A DNA stretch of 7,541 nt from the NCBI GenBank assembly GCA_964631175.1, contig CAZVWH010000122.1:1-7541 (forward strand), read 5' to 3'. The stretch comes from CAZVWH01 sp964631175. GTDB lineage: Bacteria; Planctomycetota; Phycisphaerae; Sedimentisphaerales; Anaerobacaceae. Below are positions 1 through 5,530 of the stretch, piece by piece. Numbering within the stretch: the stretch's first letter is position 1; every line of letters starts with the position of its first letter. The notes under the pieces were generated by a model. That model made no database searches, was not told the DNA's origin, and saw nothing but the letters and a program-made list of their open reading frames with translations. The position numbers were made by a program, and so were the translations under genes.

Positions 1-151
1 CATAGGCTTATACCATTGTTAGTTCTTCAACTTGCACAACCGATAACTCATTCGTTTTAGATTATACACAGTGTTTTGTACCGGCTACGGTTTGAAGCAG
101 AATGCTTGTTAATAATAAAGCGTGTTGTCTTTTTCCGCGAGTTCAAAAAAA

Positions 152-180
152 TTGTTAAGAAACTTAATGTAAAGTACGAT
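152..180 (+). promoter_or_regulatory. candidate sigma70-like promoter for the export operon
   Basis: TTGTTA at 152-157 and TACGAT at 175-180 are separated by 17 nt; each box matches four of six consensus bases. It would start a transcript near 187, giving a leader of roughly 90 nt before the ATG at 276. This is pattern matching only, in AT-rich DNA where such matches arise by chance. Confidence 0.3.
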
Positions 181-275
181 ATTGATTATAGTTTTAGCAA
201 TTGCGGATTATCTTTCAAGCCCAGAGAACGGCCAAACACGGAGGTGGACAGTCCTATAATGTGAGCGAAAGGGTA

Positions 276-1049
276 ATGACAAAGAAGTATACATTTTCTA
301 TATGGGTTGCTGTACTATCATTGAGTACGCTTGGTCTCACAGGTTGTTTTTCATCTCATCCAAAAGACATAGAAGCGTTTTTGATACCCCGAGATGTGAA
401 TGTAACTGCCAAGAGTTATGTTTTTCAGCCACCGGATGGAATCGAGATACATTGTTCAAACGTTCCAGAAATCAATCTACAGCGTCAACGTATTCGGCCG
501 GATGGGAAAGTGAGCTTTGAGTCGTTAGGCGAGATAGAAGTTGCAGGAAAAACCACAGAAGAGGTTGCAGATATGCTAAAACAAAAGGTAGCAGAGCTTT
601 ACACACTGCCTGGAGACAGTCCAATCGATGTACGTGTCTTTGCGTATCTGAGCAAAGTATATTATGTGTTGGGCCAAGTAGCTAGGCCCGGCGTGAAAGA
701 CTACACTGGCCGGGATACATTATTATCTGCTCTTGCTGAGGCACAACCGACTATTCTGGCCTGGGAGCAACGAGTTCAGGTTATAAGGCCGTCGGGGGAT
801 AAGAATGTTAAGCCTAAGATTTTTGAAGTGAACTTTGATCGTATGAGTGCTCATGGCGATACGAGTAAGGACGTGTTGTTGCAAGAGGGTGATATAATTT
901 ACGTGCCACCAACAATCTTTGCTGCGGTGGCTATGGTGCTGGAAGAAATAATAAGACCAATAGCGAGAGCTTTTTCAGGTGCTTACCTCCTGCAGACAGG
1001 ACCGAGCCGTACAGAAAGGGCCTATGGTGGTGGATACGGCGGTTACTGA
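276..1049 (+). CDS. polysaccharide export (OPX/Wza-type) outer-membrane lipoprotein
   Basis: The 257-residue product looks like an OPX protein, which forms the periplasmic/outer-membrane channel for capsule or exopolysaccharide export. Residues 1-23 are a lipoprotein signal peptide ending in lipobox LTGC, with Cys24 as the lipidated residue. The Poly_export region runs from about 48 (YVFQPPDGIEI) through RPDGKV at 74-79 to about 125. An SLBB-like beta-grasp segment follows, marked by YVLGQVARPG at 130-139 and EGDIIYVPP near 204-212. The end is a hydrophobic stretch and a Gly/Tyr-rich tail. ATG 276 gives a compact signal peptide but only a close AAAGGG; GTG 261, behind GGAGGTGG at 240-247, is an in-frame alternative adding five residues. 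No terminator separates it from the next gene 73 nt downstream. Its partners (glycosyltransferases, Wzc-like kinase) are not in the window. Confidence 0.9.
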   Translation: MTKKYTFSIWVAVLSLSTLGLTGCFSSHPKDIEAFLIPRDVNVTAKSYVFQPPDGIEIHCSNVPEINLQRQRIRPDGKVSFESLGEIEVAGKTTEEVADMLKQKVAELYTLPGDSPIDVRVFAYLSKVYYVLGQVARPGVKDYTGRDTLLSALAEAQPTILAWEQRVQVIRPSGDKNVKPKIFEVNFDRMSAHGDTSKDVLLQEGDIIYVPPTIFAAVAMVLEEIIRPIARAFSGAYLLQTGPSRTERAYGGGYGGY

Positions 1050-1108
1050 TTGATTTTTTCCAGGCATTGAGTTATAGTATCTGGGTAGATAAAAGAACTC
1101 GATGTTGC

Positions 1109-1118
1109 AGGAGGAGGT
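1109..1118 (+). promoter_or_regulatory. strong ribosome binding site fixing a GTG start
   Basis: AGGAGGAGGT lies 4 nt before GTG 1123. It sits inside the longer reading that begins at ATG 1102, which has no Shine-Dalgarno of its own, so GTG 1123 is the better start. Confidence 0.8.
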
Positions 1119-1122
1119 ATTT

Positions 1123-1959
1123 GTGTCCGAACATAGGACATTAAAGTCAATTCATCTGGCCGGCACAGCGTGGTTCATATTATGTATTATCTATATCCTG
1201 GTCTTGGCATTGCGGCAAGCAGGTCTCCATTGGTGGATTATATTTTCTCTGTCTGGTCATTCGATATTAATTATTTTCCTGTTGATTAGTTTATACATAT
1301 TCGCGGTTCTTAGAGGTGTTAGCAGCACTCAGGCATTAGAGCCAGAACATCCATTAACCAGCACGAGTTACTACAGGATATTTTACGTCACCGCCCCTTT
1401 TTTAGGTGGATTGGCAGGCTGCCTGGGGATGATAGGCGAAAGTAGGGTTACTCAATTCGCAGCGGGAATTGCACTGGGAACGTTTGGGACAACCTTTCTT
1501 GTCTGGGTAATCCTCGACCCAGCGATAGGATTCCTGGAGATGCTGTTGCCGCCTGCCAGCCGAAAGCATCGAGTTCAAAGGCTTGCACAAGCCAGGATCG
1601 AACGAGAAGAGAAACAGAACTACCATGAGCGTGTGTTAACAGAGGTCTTAGCAAAGGAGAAATCAGACCAGCACCGCTGGCAGCAAGCTCTAAGGCCACA
1701 AGCTGAAAGGCTCGCTGAACTGTTAACAGCCAGCGGAACTGACTTCAAACAGGTAGAACGAAAAGCAGTTGACATAGGATTGAAGGCGTGGCAAATGGGG
1801 GGATTGAGCTGCATGCAGCAGCTTCGTGACATAGCAATAGCCATATCCAGAGAAAGAAATCAAAATAAAGAGATTATTGACTACATTTCTTTTTGGTGGG
1901 ATGGCATCGGAGACTGGCGTGCTTTACCCCTCGACAAAGCAATATTATCCACCCAATAA
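1123..1959 (+). CDS. unrecognised four-TM inner-membrane protein with helical cytoplasmic tail
   Basis: This 278-residue protein (GTG start) is not one I recognise. Hydrophobic segments at about 11-30, 46-63, 86-104 and 110-130 suggest four transmembrane helices. Gly-rich packing motifs are seen in the third and fourth (LGGLAGCLGMIG, AAGIALGTFGTTF). From about 145 the protein is hydrophilic, charged and predicted helical (ARIEREEKQNYHERV, then LRPQAERLAELL), possibly a short coiled coil. It ends with WW- and W-rich residues (FWWDGIGDW). The basic residues after the last helix (RKHRVQR) suit a cytoplasmic C-terminus. It follows the OPX gene by 73 nt on the same strand without a terminator, so co-transcription and a role at the envelope or in polysaccharide export are plausible inferences. 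It lacks Walker motifs, a glycosyltransferase signature or exosortase-type catalytic motifs. Confidence 0.8.
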   Translation: MSEHRTLKSIHLAGTAWFILCIIYILVLALRQAGLHWWIIFSLSGHSILIIFLLISLYIFAVLRGVSSTQALEPEHPLTSTSYYRIFYVTAPFLGGLAGCLGMIGESRVTQFAAGIALGTFGTTFLVWVILDPAIGFLEMLLPPASRKHRVQRLAQARIEREEKQNYHERVLTEVLAKEKSDQHRWQQALRPQAERLAELLTASGTDFKQVERKAVDIGLKAWQMGGLSCMQQLRDIAIAISRERNQNKEIIDYISFWWDGIGDWRALPLDKAILSTQ

Positions 1960-1977
1960 ATCGGTAAACTGGCACTC

Positions 1978-2054
1978 GCTCAGGAGCCAGTGGTCAGTAT
2001 CTGAAATCATAATTCTGTCTTCTGTCTTCTGTATTCTGACTTCTGTCTCCTGTC
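1978..2054. repeat. heptameric tandem repeat array, consensus TTCTGTC
   Basis: From 2013 to 2054 there are six consecutive 7-bp units of consensus TTCTGTC, three of them exact and three with one change. The 7-bp phase continues leftward through five weaker units (for example GGTCAGT at 1992 and ATCTGAA at 1999) to about 1978. The array fills the gap between the convergent genes. It ends two bases before the stop triplet (2056-2058) of the minus-strand PEP-CTERM gene. An additional inverted repeat, ACTGGC 1968-1973 with GCCAGT 1986-1991, overlaps its left edge. Confidence 0.85.
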
Positions 2055-2055
2055 T

Positions 2056-2676
2056 TTAATTAAGTGCTCGCCGTCTCCAGAGCCAGCCGACGAGACCTAC
2101 ACCGATGCTGCCAAGAATAATTGTACTGGGGGCGGGAATGATACCGGTCTCGGCAGTAAGTGTGATGCCCTCGTTGTAGTAATGGCAGTCTGGATCAAAA
2201 CCAATACCAAACACGCCGTCTGCTGTGTAGGTGTTGAGCGTTGCAATATCTCCACTGTTAAAATTATACGTTATGTCTTGTGCAGTATTAGGCAGGTCAG
2301 TGTATGTCACCATAGATACACCAGCAAAGGCATTGAGGACATCATCTCCGGTAACCTGATCATCCGAGCCCTCATAAACACCAGAGAACGCTGTCAAATC
2401 ATCACCGCTCAATAGACTAACATAAAGGGTATTAGGATTAATGTCCCAGTTTCTGATATTGTGGAAAAGGAGACTGGCCCTAATAATAGGCTGGTCAATC
2501 GGCGGATTGAATTCGTTATTGGTGATTTTCCACGCATAATAATAATAGTGGTCGAGGTCCTTTAGGTCGCCAGGATGATCCCGCATTAGAGTAGGCTGTA
2601 ATGTATAAACGTTGGCACTTGCCGTGCCGACCATCACCGATATTAAGACAGCAGTTGAAATGACAATTCTCTTCAT
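2056..2676 (-). CDS. PEP-CTERM secreted protein with DLDHYYYY and GFDPDCHY motifs
   Basis: The 206-residue product has a signal peptide (1-21, cleavage likely after TASA), a body of about 155 residues and a PEP-CTERM tail from 181. The tail has PAPS, a glycine-rich hydrophobic helix, then WRRR and a short ALN end. Such tails are recognised and cut by an exosortase during export to the cell surface. The body carries DLDHYYYYAW (40-49), NIRNWDINPNTLYVSLL (73-89) and GFDPDCHYYNEG (159-170). I recall this combination from secreted proteins of unknown function; a carbohydrate-binding beta-sandwich is only a guess. The start is supported by AGAAGGAT at 2683-2690, about 7 nt upstream. Its tail is the most divergent of the five (PAPST instead of PAPGA, WRRR instead of RRRR), so it probably duplicated earlier. 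Confidence 0.88.
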   Translation of the reverse strand: MKRIVISTAVLISVMVGTASANVYTLQPTLMRDHPGDLKDLDHYYYYAWKITNNEFNPPIDQPIIRASLLFHNIRNWDINPNTLYVSLLSGDDLTAFSGVYEGSDDQVTGDDVLNAFAGVSMVTYTDLPNTAQDITYNFNSGDIATLNTYTADGVFGIGFDPDCHYYNEGITLTAETGIIPAPSTIILGSIGVGLVGWLWRRRALN

Positions 2677-3046
2677 AACATTATCCTTCTCTTTTTATCC
2701 GTGTGGCCCTTTCTATCGGGTCGTTATTTGACATAAAGCACAACTGTTTTTCTAAACGTATTTTCTACCGTCACAACAAATGAAATTCTCCTCTCTACGG
2801 TTCTGGTGCTTTGAGAAAAAGCACAGCCGGCTCTTGTGGGAGAAAGCGAAGGATGAAGTCTTGAAATGCTTTCTCACCTTCCTCCTTGGAACCATTCATT
2901 GTATCTTATTCGGAGAAGGAAATCAAGAAGCATTTCGGATAAAAAGTGCTTTTCTTATGCAGAAATTGTGAATACGCTCGGTGAGGAGGAAAAAGGCGAG
3001 AATCAGCTTAAAGGATTATTGATGATTTGGTTAAAATCACGACTTG
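2677..3046. other. gene-free 370-nt interval with nested inverted repeats
   Basis: I find no convincing gene here. A perfect 7-bp hairpin is formed by GTGCTTT 2806-2812 and AAAGCAC 2818-2824. The same AAAAGCAC (2817-2824) also pairs with GTGCTTTT at 2946-2953. Inside that outer pair GAAATGCTT (2863-2871) pairs with AAGCATTTC (2928-2936), and AGCCGGCT at 2825-2832 is a palindrome. The interval separates two same-strand PEP-CTERM genes and must hold any promoter of the left one. I could not find a good minus-strand promoter. Confidence 0.5.
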
Positions 3047-4018
3047 TTATATTGTCCTACGTCTTCTCAGCCAGCCGACTAGGCCGATACCAATACCGGC
3101 AAGTAAAATAGCCCCCGGAGCAGGGATTATTCCACCTGTGAGTTCCATGATGGTAACAGCGTAATGGTCGCGCCCAGCGTAACTGCCGCCCCACGTCATG
3201 GTGCCACCTCCTAAAGACCAGGTGTCATAGAGAAGAATATCGGTTGTGCCATTAACGTAAACGTAGCCGTAGCCTAACATACTATGGCCTGAAACATGAA
3301 TCATTACAGGCCTGCCTGAATCTATTTCCGCCATATATTGGGCAAAGGTAAACCCGTATGTTTTACCTAAAGTGTCTATGTATTGGTTGTACAACACACT
3401 CGTATCATAGCCGGCGTAGTCAACGTACTCACCAATTCCGTACATACCGCTAATATTGTAATAATCTGGGCCGGATGCAAAGATTTCACTTTCGTAAAGC
3501 GGCGAGCCGTCTGGCCAATACCACCAAGTGGTAGCCGCATTGCTGTTGCCGCCCCACAAGGTACTAAGATTATCTTGGCTGGTGCCCATGAAATCAGCAA
3601 GGCTATCGAAGCTATGGTGAGGCGGCGTTACATCATCGCCGGAAGCATCGTACCCACCTGGATAGAAATCCGCGACATGGCGTTGGCTGGCAATAACAGG
3701 ATCCACCAGTGCAGTCCAAGGAGCCATTCCGTACGTGCTTGTTTCTGCTACTCCACCGGGCACAAGGTTAGAGTAGTAAAGGCCGTTGTAGCCATTACGG
3801 TCGTAGTAGCCTATCATCATTCCCGCCGACGTCGGGGAACAGCCATACCACCAGGCGTAGTCGCTGGTATTCGATAGGCTGCCGCTCTCTATAACGTAAT
3901 CGACACCGGTCGGTAACGCTATAACAGGATCAGGTGTAAACAAAATCAGAAAAGCTATAGCTGCTAAGGTGATAGCTGGTTTTCGCGTTCTTAGATTATA
4001 TGTCAACCTTTTTCTCAT
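3047..4018 (-). CDS. PEP-CTERM-anchored C39-like cysteine peptidase
   Basis: This 323-residue protein has a signal peptide with a long basic n-region (cleavage probably near VIA at 32-34), a C39-like peptidase domain and a PEP-CTERM tail (299-323, ending RRRRTI). The papain-type catalytic set is visible. Cys60 lies in WWYGCSPTSAGMMIGYYD, matching the family pattern of a Gly-Cys-x-Pro-Thr helix start. His245 lies in RPVMIHVSGHSMLGYGY, and Asp265 in LLYDTW. The chain between them is rich in Tyr, Gly and Asp, as in other secreted domains of this kind. C39 proper cleaves double-glycine leaders in ABC exporters; stand-alone C39-like domains often have unknown substrates, so the target here is unknown. 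The Shine-Dalgarno is modest (AGGAAGAAAGAG, 4021-4032). A hairpin terminator-like element lies only about 45 nt upstream of the start. Confidence 0.88.
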   Translation of the reverse strand: MRKRLTYNLRTRKPAITLAAIAFLILFTPDPVIALPTGVDYVIESGSLSNTSDYAWWYGCSPTSAGMMIGYYDRNGYNGLYYSNLVPGGVAETSTYGMAPWTALVDPVIASQRHVADFYPGGYDASGDDVTPPHHSFDSLADFMGTSQDNLSTLWGGNSNAATTWWYWPDGSPLYESEIFASGPDYYNISGMYGIGEYVDYAGYDTSVLYNQYIDTLGKTYGFTFAQYMAEIDSGRPVMIHVSGHSMLGYGYVYVNGTTDILLYDTWSLGGGTMTWGGSYAGRDHYAVTIMELTGGIIPAPGAILLAGIGIGLVGWLRRRRTI

Positions 4019-4049
4019 ATCTCTTTCTTCCTATCAGAAATAAGGCGTT

Positions 4050-4096
4050 AAAAAACAAAGAAAGCGGAGACAGGTCAAACATCCCTGTCTGCCGCT
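4050..4096 (-). terminator. intrinsic terminator or leader attenuator upstream of the peptidase gene
   Basis: AGCGG-AGACAGG (4063-4074) pairs with CCTGTCT-CCGCT (4084-4096, one bulged G at 4091) around a 9-nt loop. Read on the minus strand, the stem is followed by a T-rich run covering 4050-4062, the layout of a Rho-independent terminator. It would end leftward transcripts from the gene at 4520-5290. It lies so close to the peptidase start that it could instead act as an attenuator in that gene's leader. Confidence 0.6.
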
Positions 4097-4110
4097 CCAT
4101 ATTCAAACCA

Positions 4111-4183
4111 TTAACGGTGGGGCACTCATGCTACGTAGCGAAGCTTACTTCGCAGAGTAGTAGGCCCCACCCTACCTTTTTTT
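4111..4183 (-). repeat. palindromic element, copy 1 (GGTAGGGTGGGGC type)
   Basis: GGTGGGGC 4116-4123 pairs perfectly with GCCCCACC 4164-4171. Inside, CTAC 4131-4134 pairs with GTAG 4157-4160, and GCGAAG 4138-4143 with CTTCGC 4148-4153 around a CTTA loop, giving a long branched hairpin. On the minus strand the edges read GGTAGGGTGGGGC and GCCCCACCGTT. These match the element at 7499-7524, including bases outside the stem. On the plus strand seven T residues follow (4177-4183), so it could also act as a weak rightward terminator. Confidence 0.7.
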
Positions 4184-4207
4184 GTTCACAATTCTTTTTC
4201 TCTTACA

Positions 4208-4242
4208 ACGCAATACGCATCACGCTTCACGCGCGACGGGTT
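4208..4242. repeat. heptameric tandem repeat array, consensus ACGCWTC
   Basis: Five consecutive 7-bp units begin with ACG: ACGCAAT (4208), ACGCATC (4215), ACGCTTC (4222), ACGCGCG (4229) and ACGGGTT (4236). The last base of the array is the first base of the stop triplet of the orphan PEP-CTERM tail on the minus strand (4242-4244). A related, more decayed array lies at 4486-4520 in the same position relative to an intact gene. Confidence 0.75.
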
Positions 4243-4283
4243 TACAATGTCCTACGTCTTTTTAGACAGCGGACAAGGTCTAC
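4242..4283 (-). pseudogene. orphan PEP-CTERM tail remnant 1
   Basis: On the minus strand this reads VDLVRCLKRRRTL and a TAA stop, clearly related to the GLVGWLRRRRTL end of the neighbouring proteins. There is no start, signal peptide or body: a few bases further upstream (on this strand) lies the MITE-like element at 4290-4376. The invariant Gly and Trp have already mutated (R and C). It looks like the decayed 3' end of a lost PEP-CTERM gene. Confidence 0.7.
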
Positions 4284-4289
4284 CTTTAA

Positions 4290-4376
4290 CGTCATTCCGA
4301 GCCCGCCGAAGGCGGGTCGAGGAATCTGATAAGATAGCTTTTTTAAGCAGACCCTTCGGCTTCGCTTGGGGTGACG
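4290..4376. mobile_element. MITE-like imperfect palindrome (CGTCATTCC...GGGGTGACG)
   Basis: This element of about 87 bp begins CGTCATTCCGAG and ends CTTGGGGTGACG. The ends are inverted repeats matching at 9 of 12 positions, and the three mismatches would be G-T wobble pairs. Internally CCCGCC-GAA-GGCGGG (4302-4316) forms a hairpin, and GAGGAATCT and CCCTTCGGCTTCGC follow. This GTCATTCC-type palindrome resembles non-coding dispersed repeats seen in many bacterial genomes. It encodes nothing, so any movement would need a transposase elsewhere. No target duplication is evident. Confidence 0.6.
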
Positions 4377-4409
4377 ATAAAAAGGGTTTTATTATAGGCT
4401 CTTAATACT

Positions 4410-4448
4410 GGGCCAGCCCCGGGACATAAGCCGGCTTGGGGCTAGTCC
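4410..4448 (+). repeat. hairpin-forming inverted repeat followed by T-rich DNA
   Basis: Bases 4410-4420 (core AGCCCC) pair with 4438-4448 (core GGGGCT) over 11 positions with one mismatch and one G-T wobble. CCGG words lie in the arm and loop. TTTATT and a TTTTTA run follow at 4449-4469 on the plus strand, resembling a terminator in that direction, although no plus-strand gene precedes it. It is 71 nt past the stop of the minus-strand gene at 4520-5290, so it may protect or end that transcript. Confidence 0.45.
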
Positions 4449-4485
4449 TTTATTCATCATTTTTATTAACACTTATAACGAAAAT

Positions 4486-4520
4486 ACGCTACATCAATCC
4501 CGCTTCAAGCTTCACGAGTT
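4486..4520. repeat. degenerate heptameric array, ACGCTTC type
   Basis: Five 7-bp units lie in phase: ACGCTAC (4486), ATCAATC (4493), CCGCTTC (4500), AAGCTTC (4507) and ACGAGTT (4514). They are related to the units at 4208-4242 and finish, like that array, on the first base of a PEP-CTERM stop triplet (4520-4522). It is more eroded than the 4208 array, so it would be missed without the comparison. Confidence 0.55.
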
Positions 4521-5290
4521 TATAGTGTCCTACGTCTTCTCAGCCAGCCAACAAGGCCGATTCCAATCCCGCCGAGTAAAATCGCACCAGGAGCAGGTAT
4601 AGGAACGGCGTTCGTGTTGATTCCGTCATATGTGGCATAGCCGCCTGTGAACCCGTCGCCTGCTTCCACGCGAAGGAACGCATCATCCCCGAATTCGTAA
4701 GCATAGCGGGTCCTTTGCGTGCCATCAAAGATGGCCGTCCAAACCCCGGTCCCGGATGTGAGACGGAAGTGGGCCAAAATGTCCCACTTGCCGTCATCGC
4801 CCCCTCCGACGACTTGCTCCATCTGCCACGCCAGGTCATACTTGTCGATAACATCACCGGGGTTGAATCCATGGCTGTGGGTTGGATTCATCCACTCGCC
4901 CCACGGGTCGGTGATCCACTCTACCGTTTGGACCAAGGGATTCCCGTGCCCGGCCCATTCCTTTTGGGAATCGGGATAGGTTCTGACTTGTACCCCAACA
5001 TTCACCGTGGTCGAATTGCTAGGCCCGACCGGCGAATGTCCCTCCTGGACCAAGCGAAGGCGGAATCCACCGCCGACGTCCGGAGTAAGATTTGTTGTGT
5101 CGATCCCGATAACCTCAAACCAATGCGTGGTCACAAGAGGATCCAGGCTCAGCCCGGTGCCGACAACCACCGAAGCGCCGCCGTTCACTGTTCCTCCGGG
5201 ATAGGAGATGTTAGCCAACACTGGACTGCTCATCGCCGACATTCCGACCACCACACCCATTACTGCACAAATTGTTATTAACCTTTTCAT
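4520..5290 (-). CDS. PEP-CTERM secreted protein, unknown body
   Basis: The 256-residue product has a signal peptide (cleavage after PVLA, residue 26), a body of about 200 residues and a canonical tail from 231 (PAPGAILLGG, glycine-rich helix, RRRRTL). I do not recognise the body. It is rich in Gly, Asp, Thr and Val with alternating hydrophobic residues, as in beta-sandwich surface proteins. Notable segments are HWFEVIGIDTTNL (56-68), DPWGEWMNPTHSHGFNPGD (128-146) and KWDILAHFRLTSGTGVW (168-184), the last like a lectin-fold strand pair. Its first ten residues (MKRLITICAV) are identical to those of the protein at 6254-7021, with identical DNA over 31 nt. The Shine-Dalgarno is weak (AAAGAGATAAG, about 8 nt upstream), unlike the AGGAGAT of that paralogous start. 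It is probably its own transcription unit, since the terminator at 5466-5515 lies upstream. Confidence 0.85.
   Translation of the reverse strand: MKRLITICAVMGVVVGMSAMSSPVLANISYPGGTVNGGASVVVGTGLSLDPLVTTHWFEVIGIDTTNLTPDVGGGFRLRLVQEGHSPVGPSNSTTVNVGVQVRTYPDSQKEWAGHGNPLVQTVEWITDPWGEWMNPTHSHGFNPGDVIDKYDLAWQMEQVVGGGDDGKWDILAHFRLTSGTGVWTAIFDGTQRTRYAYEFGDDAFLRVEAGDGFTGGYATYDGINTNAVPIPAPGAILLGGIGIGLVGWLRRRRTL
5260..5290 (-). repeat. 31-nt duplicated signal-peptide start, copy 1
   Basis: These 31 bases, covering the first ten codons (MKRLITICAV) and one further base, are identical to 6991-7021. Similarity stops abruptly on both sides, including the ribosome binding site. Confidence 0.85.
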
Positions 5291-5344
5291 ATGATCTTAT
5301 CTCTTTAACGTTTTTAACTCTTTTAGAATCTTTATTCACATCAC

Positions 5345-5395
5345 TTACAATGTCCTACGTCTCTTTAGCCAGCCGACCAGGCCGGCTTTGGTGCC
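5345..5395 (-). pseudogene. orphan PEP-CTERM tail remnant 2
   Basis: Read on the minus strand, this gives a short Lys/Ala stretch and then GLVGWLKRRRTL with a TAA stop (5345-5347). It is better preserved than the remnant at 4242-4283 and shares with it the LKRRRTL variant; all intact neighbours have Arg or Trp at the Lys position. Upstream of GLVGWL the similarity fades within a few codons, and there is no hydrophobic PAPGAILL segment or body. It lies 54 nt upstream of the start of the gene at 4520-5290. Most likely it is the 3' end of a deleted PEP-CTERM gene. Confidence 0.75.
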
Positions 5396-5465
5396 GAGGG
5401 GCACAGATAATATTTCACAACTGAGCATCTTATGTATCAGCCTTAAAAGAGAGAGTCCAATCTTA

Positions 5466-5515
5466 TAAAAAAGCATCCAAGGACAGGGCAGAATCCCTTG
5501 CCCTTGGTTGCTTTT
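5466..5515 (-). terminator. bidirectional intrinsic terminator after the two-gene PEP-CTERM unit
   Basis: AAAAGCATCCAAGG (5469-5482) pairs with CCTTGGTTGCTTTT (5502-5515), with one T-T mismatch. Read on the minus strand the stem runs into TTTTTTATAAG; read on the plus strand it runs into TTTTGTCTTTATTTC. It lies 16 nt past the stop of the gene at 5531-6226 and is the natural end of the leftward transcript. GGGCA/TGCCC allows an alternative inner stem. Confidence 0.8.
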
Positions 5516-5530
5516 GTCTTTATTTCTTTC

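Noticed and set aside
76..264. 62-residue reading with TTG start upstream of the OPX gene
   Set aside because: It has no Shine-Dalgarno, no recognisable domain and an unusual start codon, and it overlaps the candidate promoter and leader of the OPX gene.
200..275. Cyclic-di-GMP riboswitch in the OPX leader (GCCAAACACGG word)
   Set aside because: The order of conserved blocks does not match GEMM-I, and no closing helices are visible.
1969..1985. Sigma54 -24/-12 promoter (TGGCAC at 1970-1975), considered because some PEP-CTERM/EPS systems use sigma54
   Set aside because: The -12 TTGC is missing at the required spacing, and the position between convergent genes makes no sense.
1978..2054. CRISPR array
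   Set aside because: The units are 7 bp with no spacers, so this is a short tandem repeat and not a repeat-spacer array.
2728..2971. Plus-strand TTGACA, 17-nt spacer and TCTAAA (2728-2756) followed by a 63-residue reading from 2780
   Set aside because: The promoter match is fair, but the reading has no ribosome binding site and no recognisable motif and lies in a region of inverted repeats. It is kept only as a possible start of a non-coding transcript.
2866..3111. 81-residue plus-strand reading running into the peptidase gene
   Set aside because: Its end is antisense to the conserved PEP-CTERM tail, and the rest has no start signal or similarity.
3383..3877. 164-residue plus-strand reading opposite the peptidase gene
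   Set aside because: It is the shadow of the minus-strand peptidase, whose signal peptide, catalytic motifs and sorting tail are clear.
4000..4329. 109-residue plus-strand reading
   Set aside because: It runs through a terminator hairpin, a palindrome, a heptamer array and a MITE-like element, so it is a translation of repeats.
4715..5281. 188-residue plus-strand reading opposite the PEP-CTERM gene at 4520-5290
   Set aside because: It is a shadow frame; the minus strand has a signal peptide and a sorting tail.
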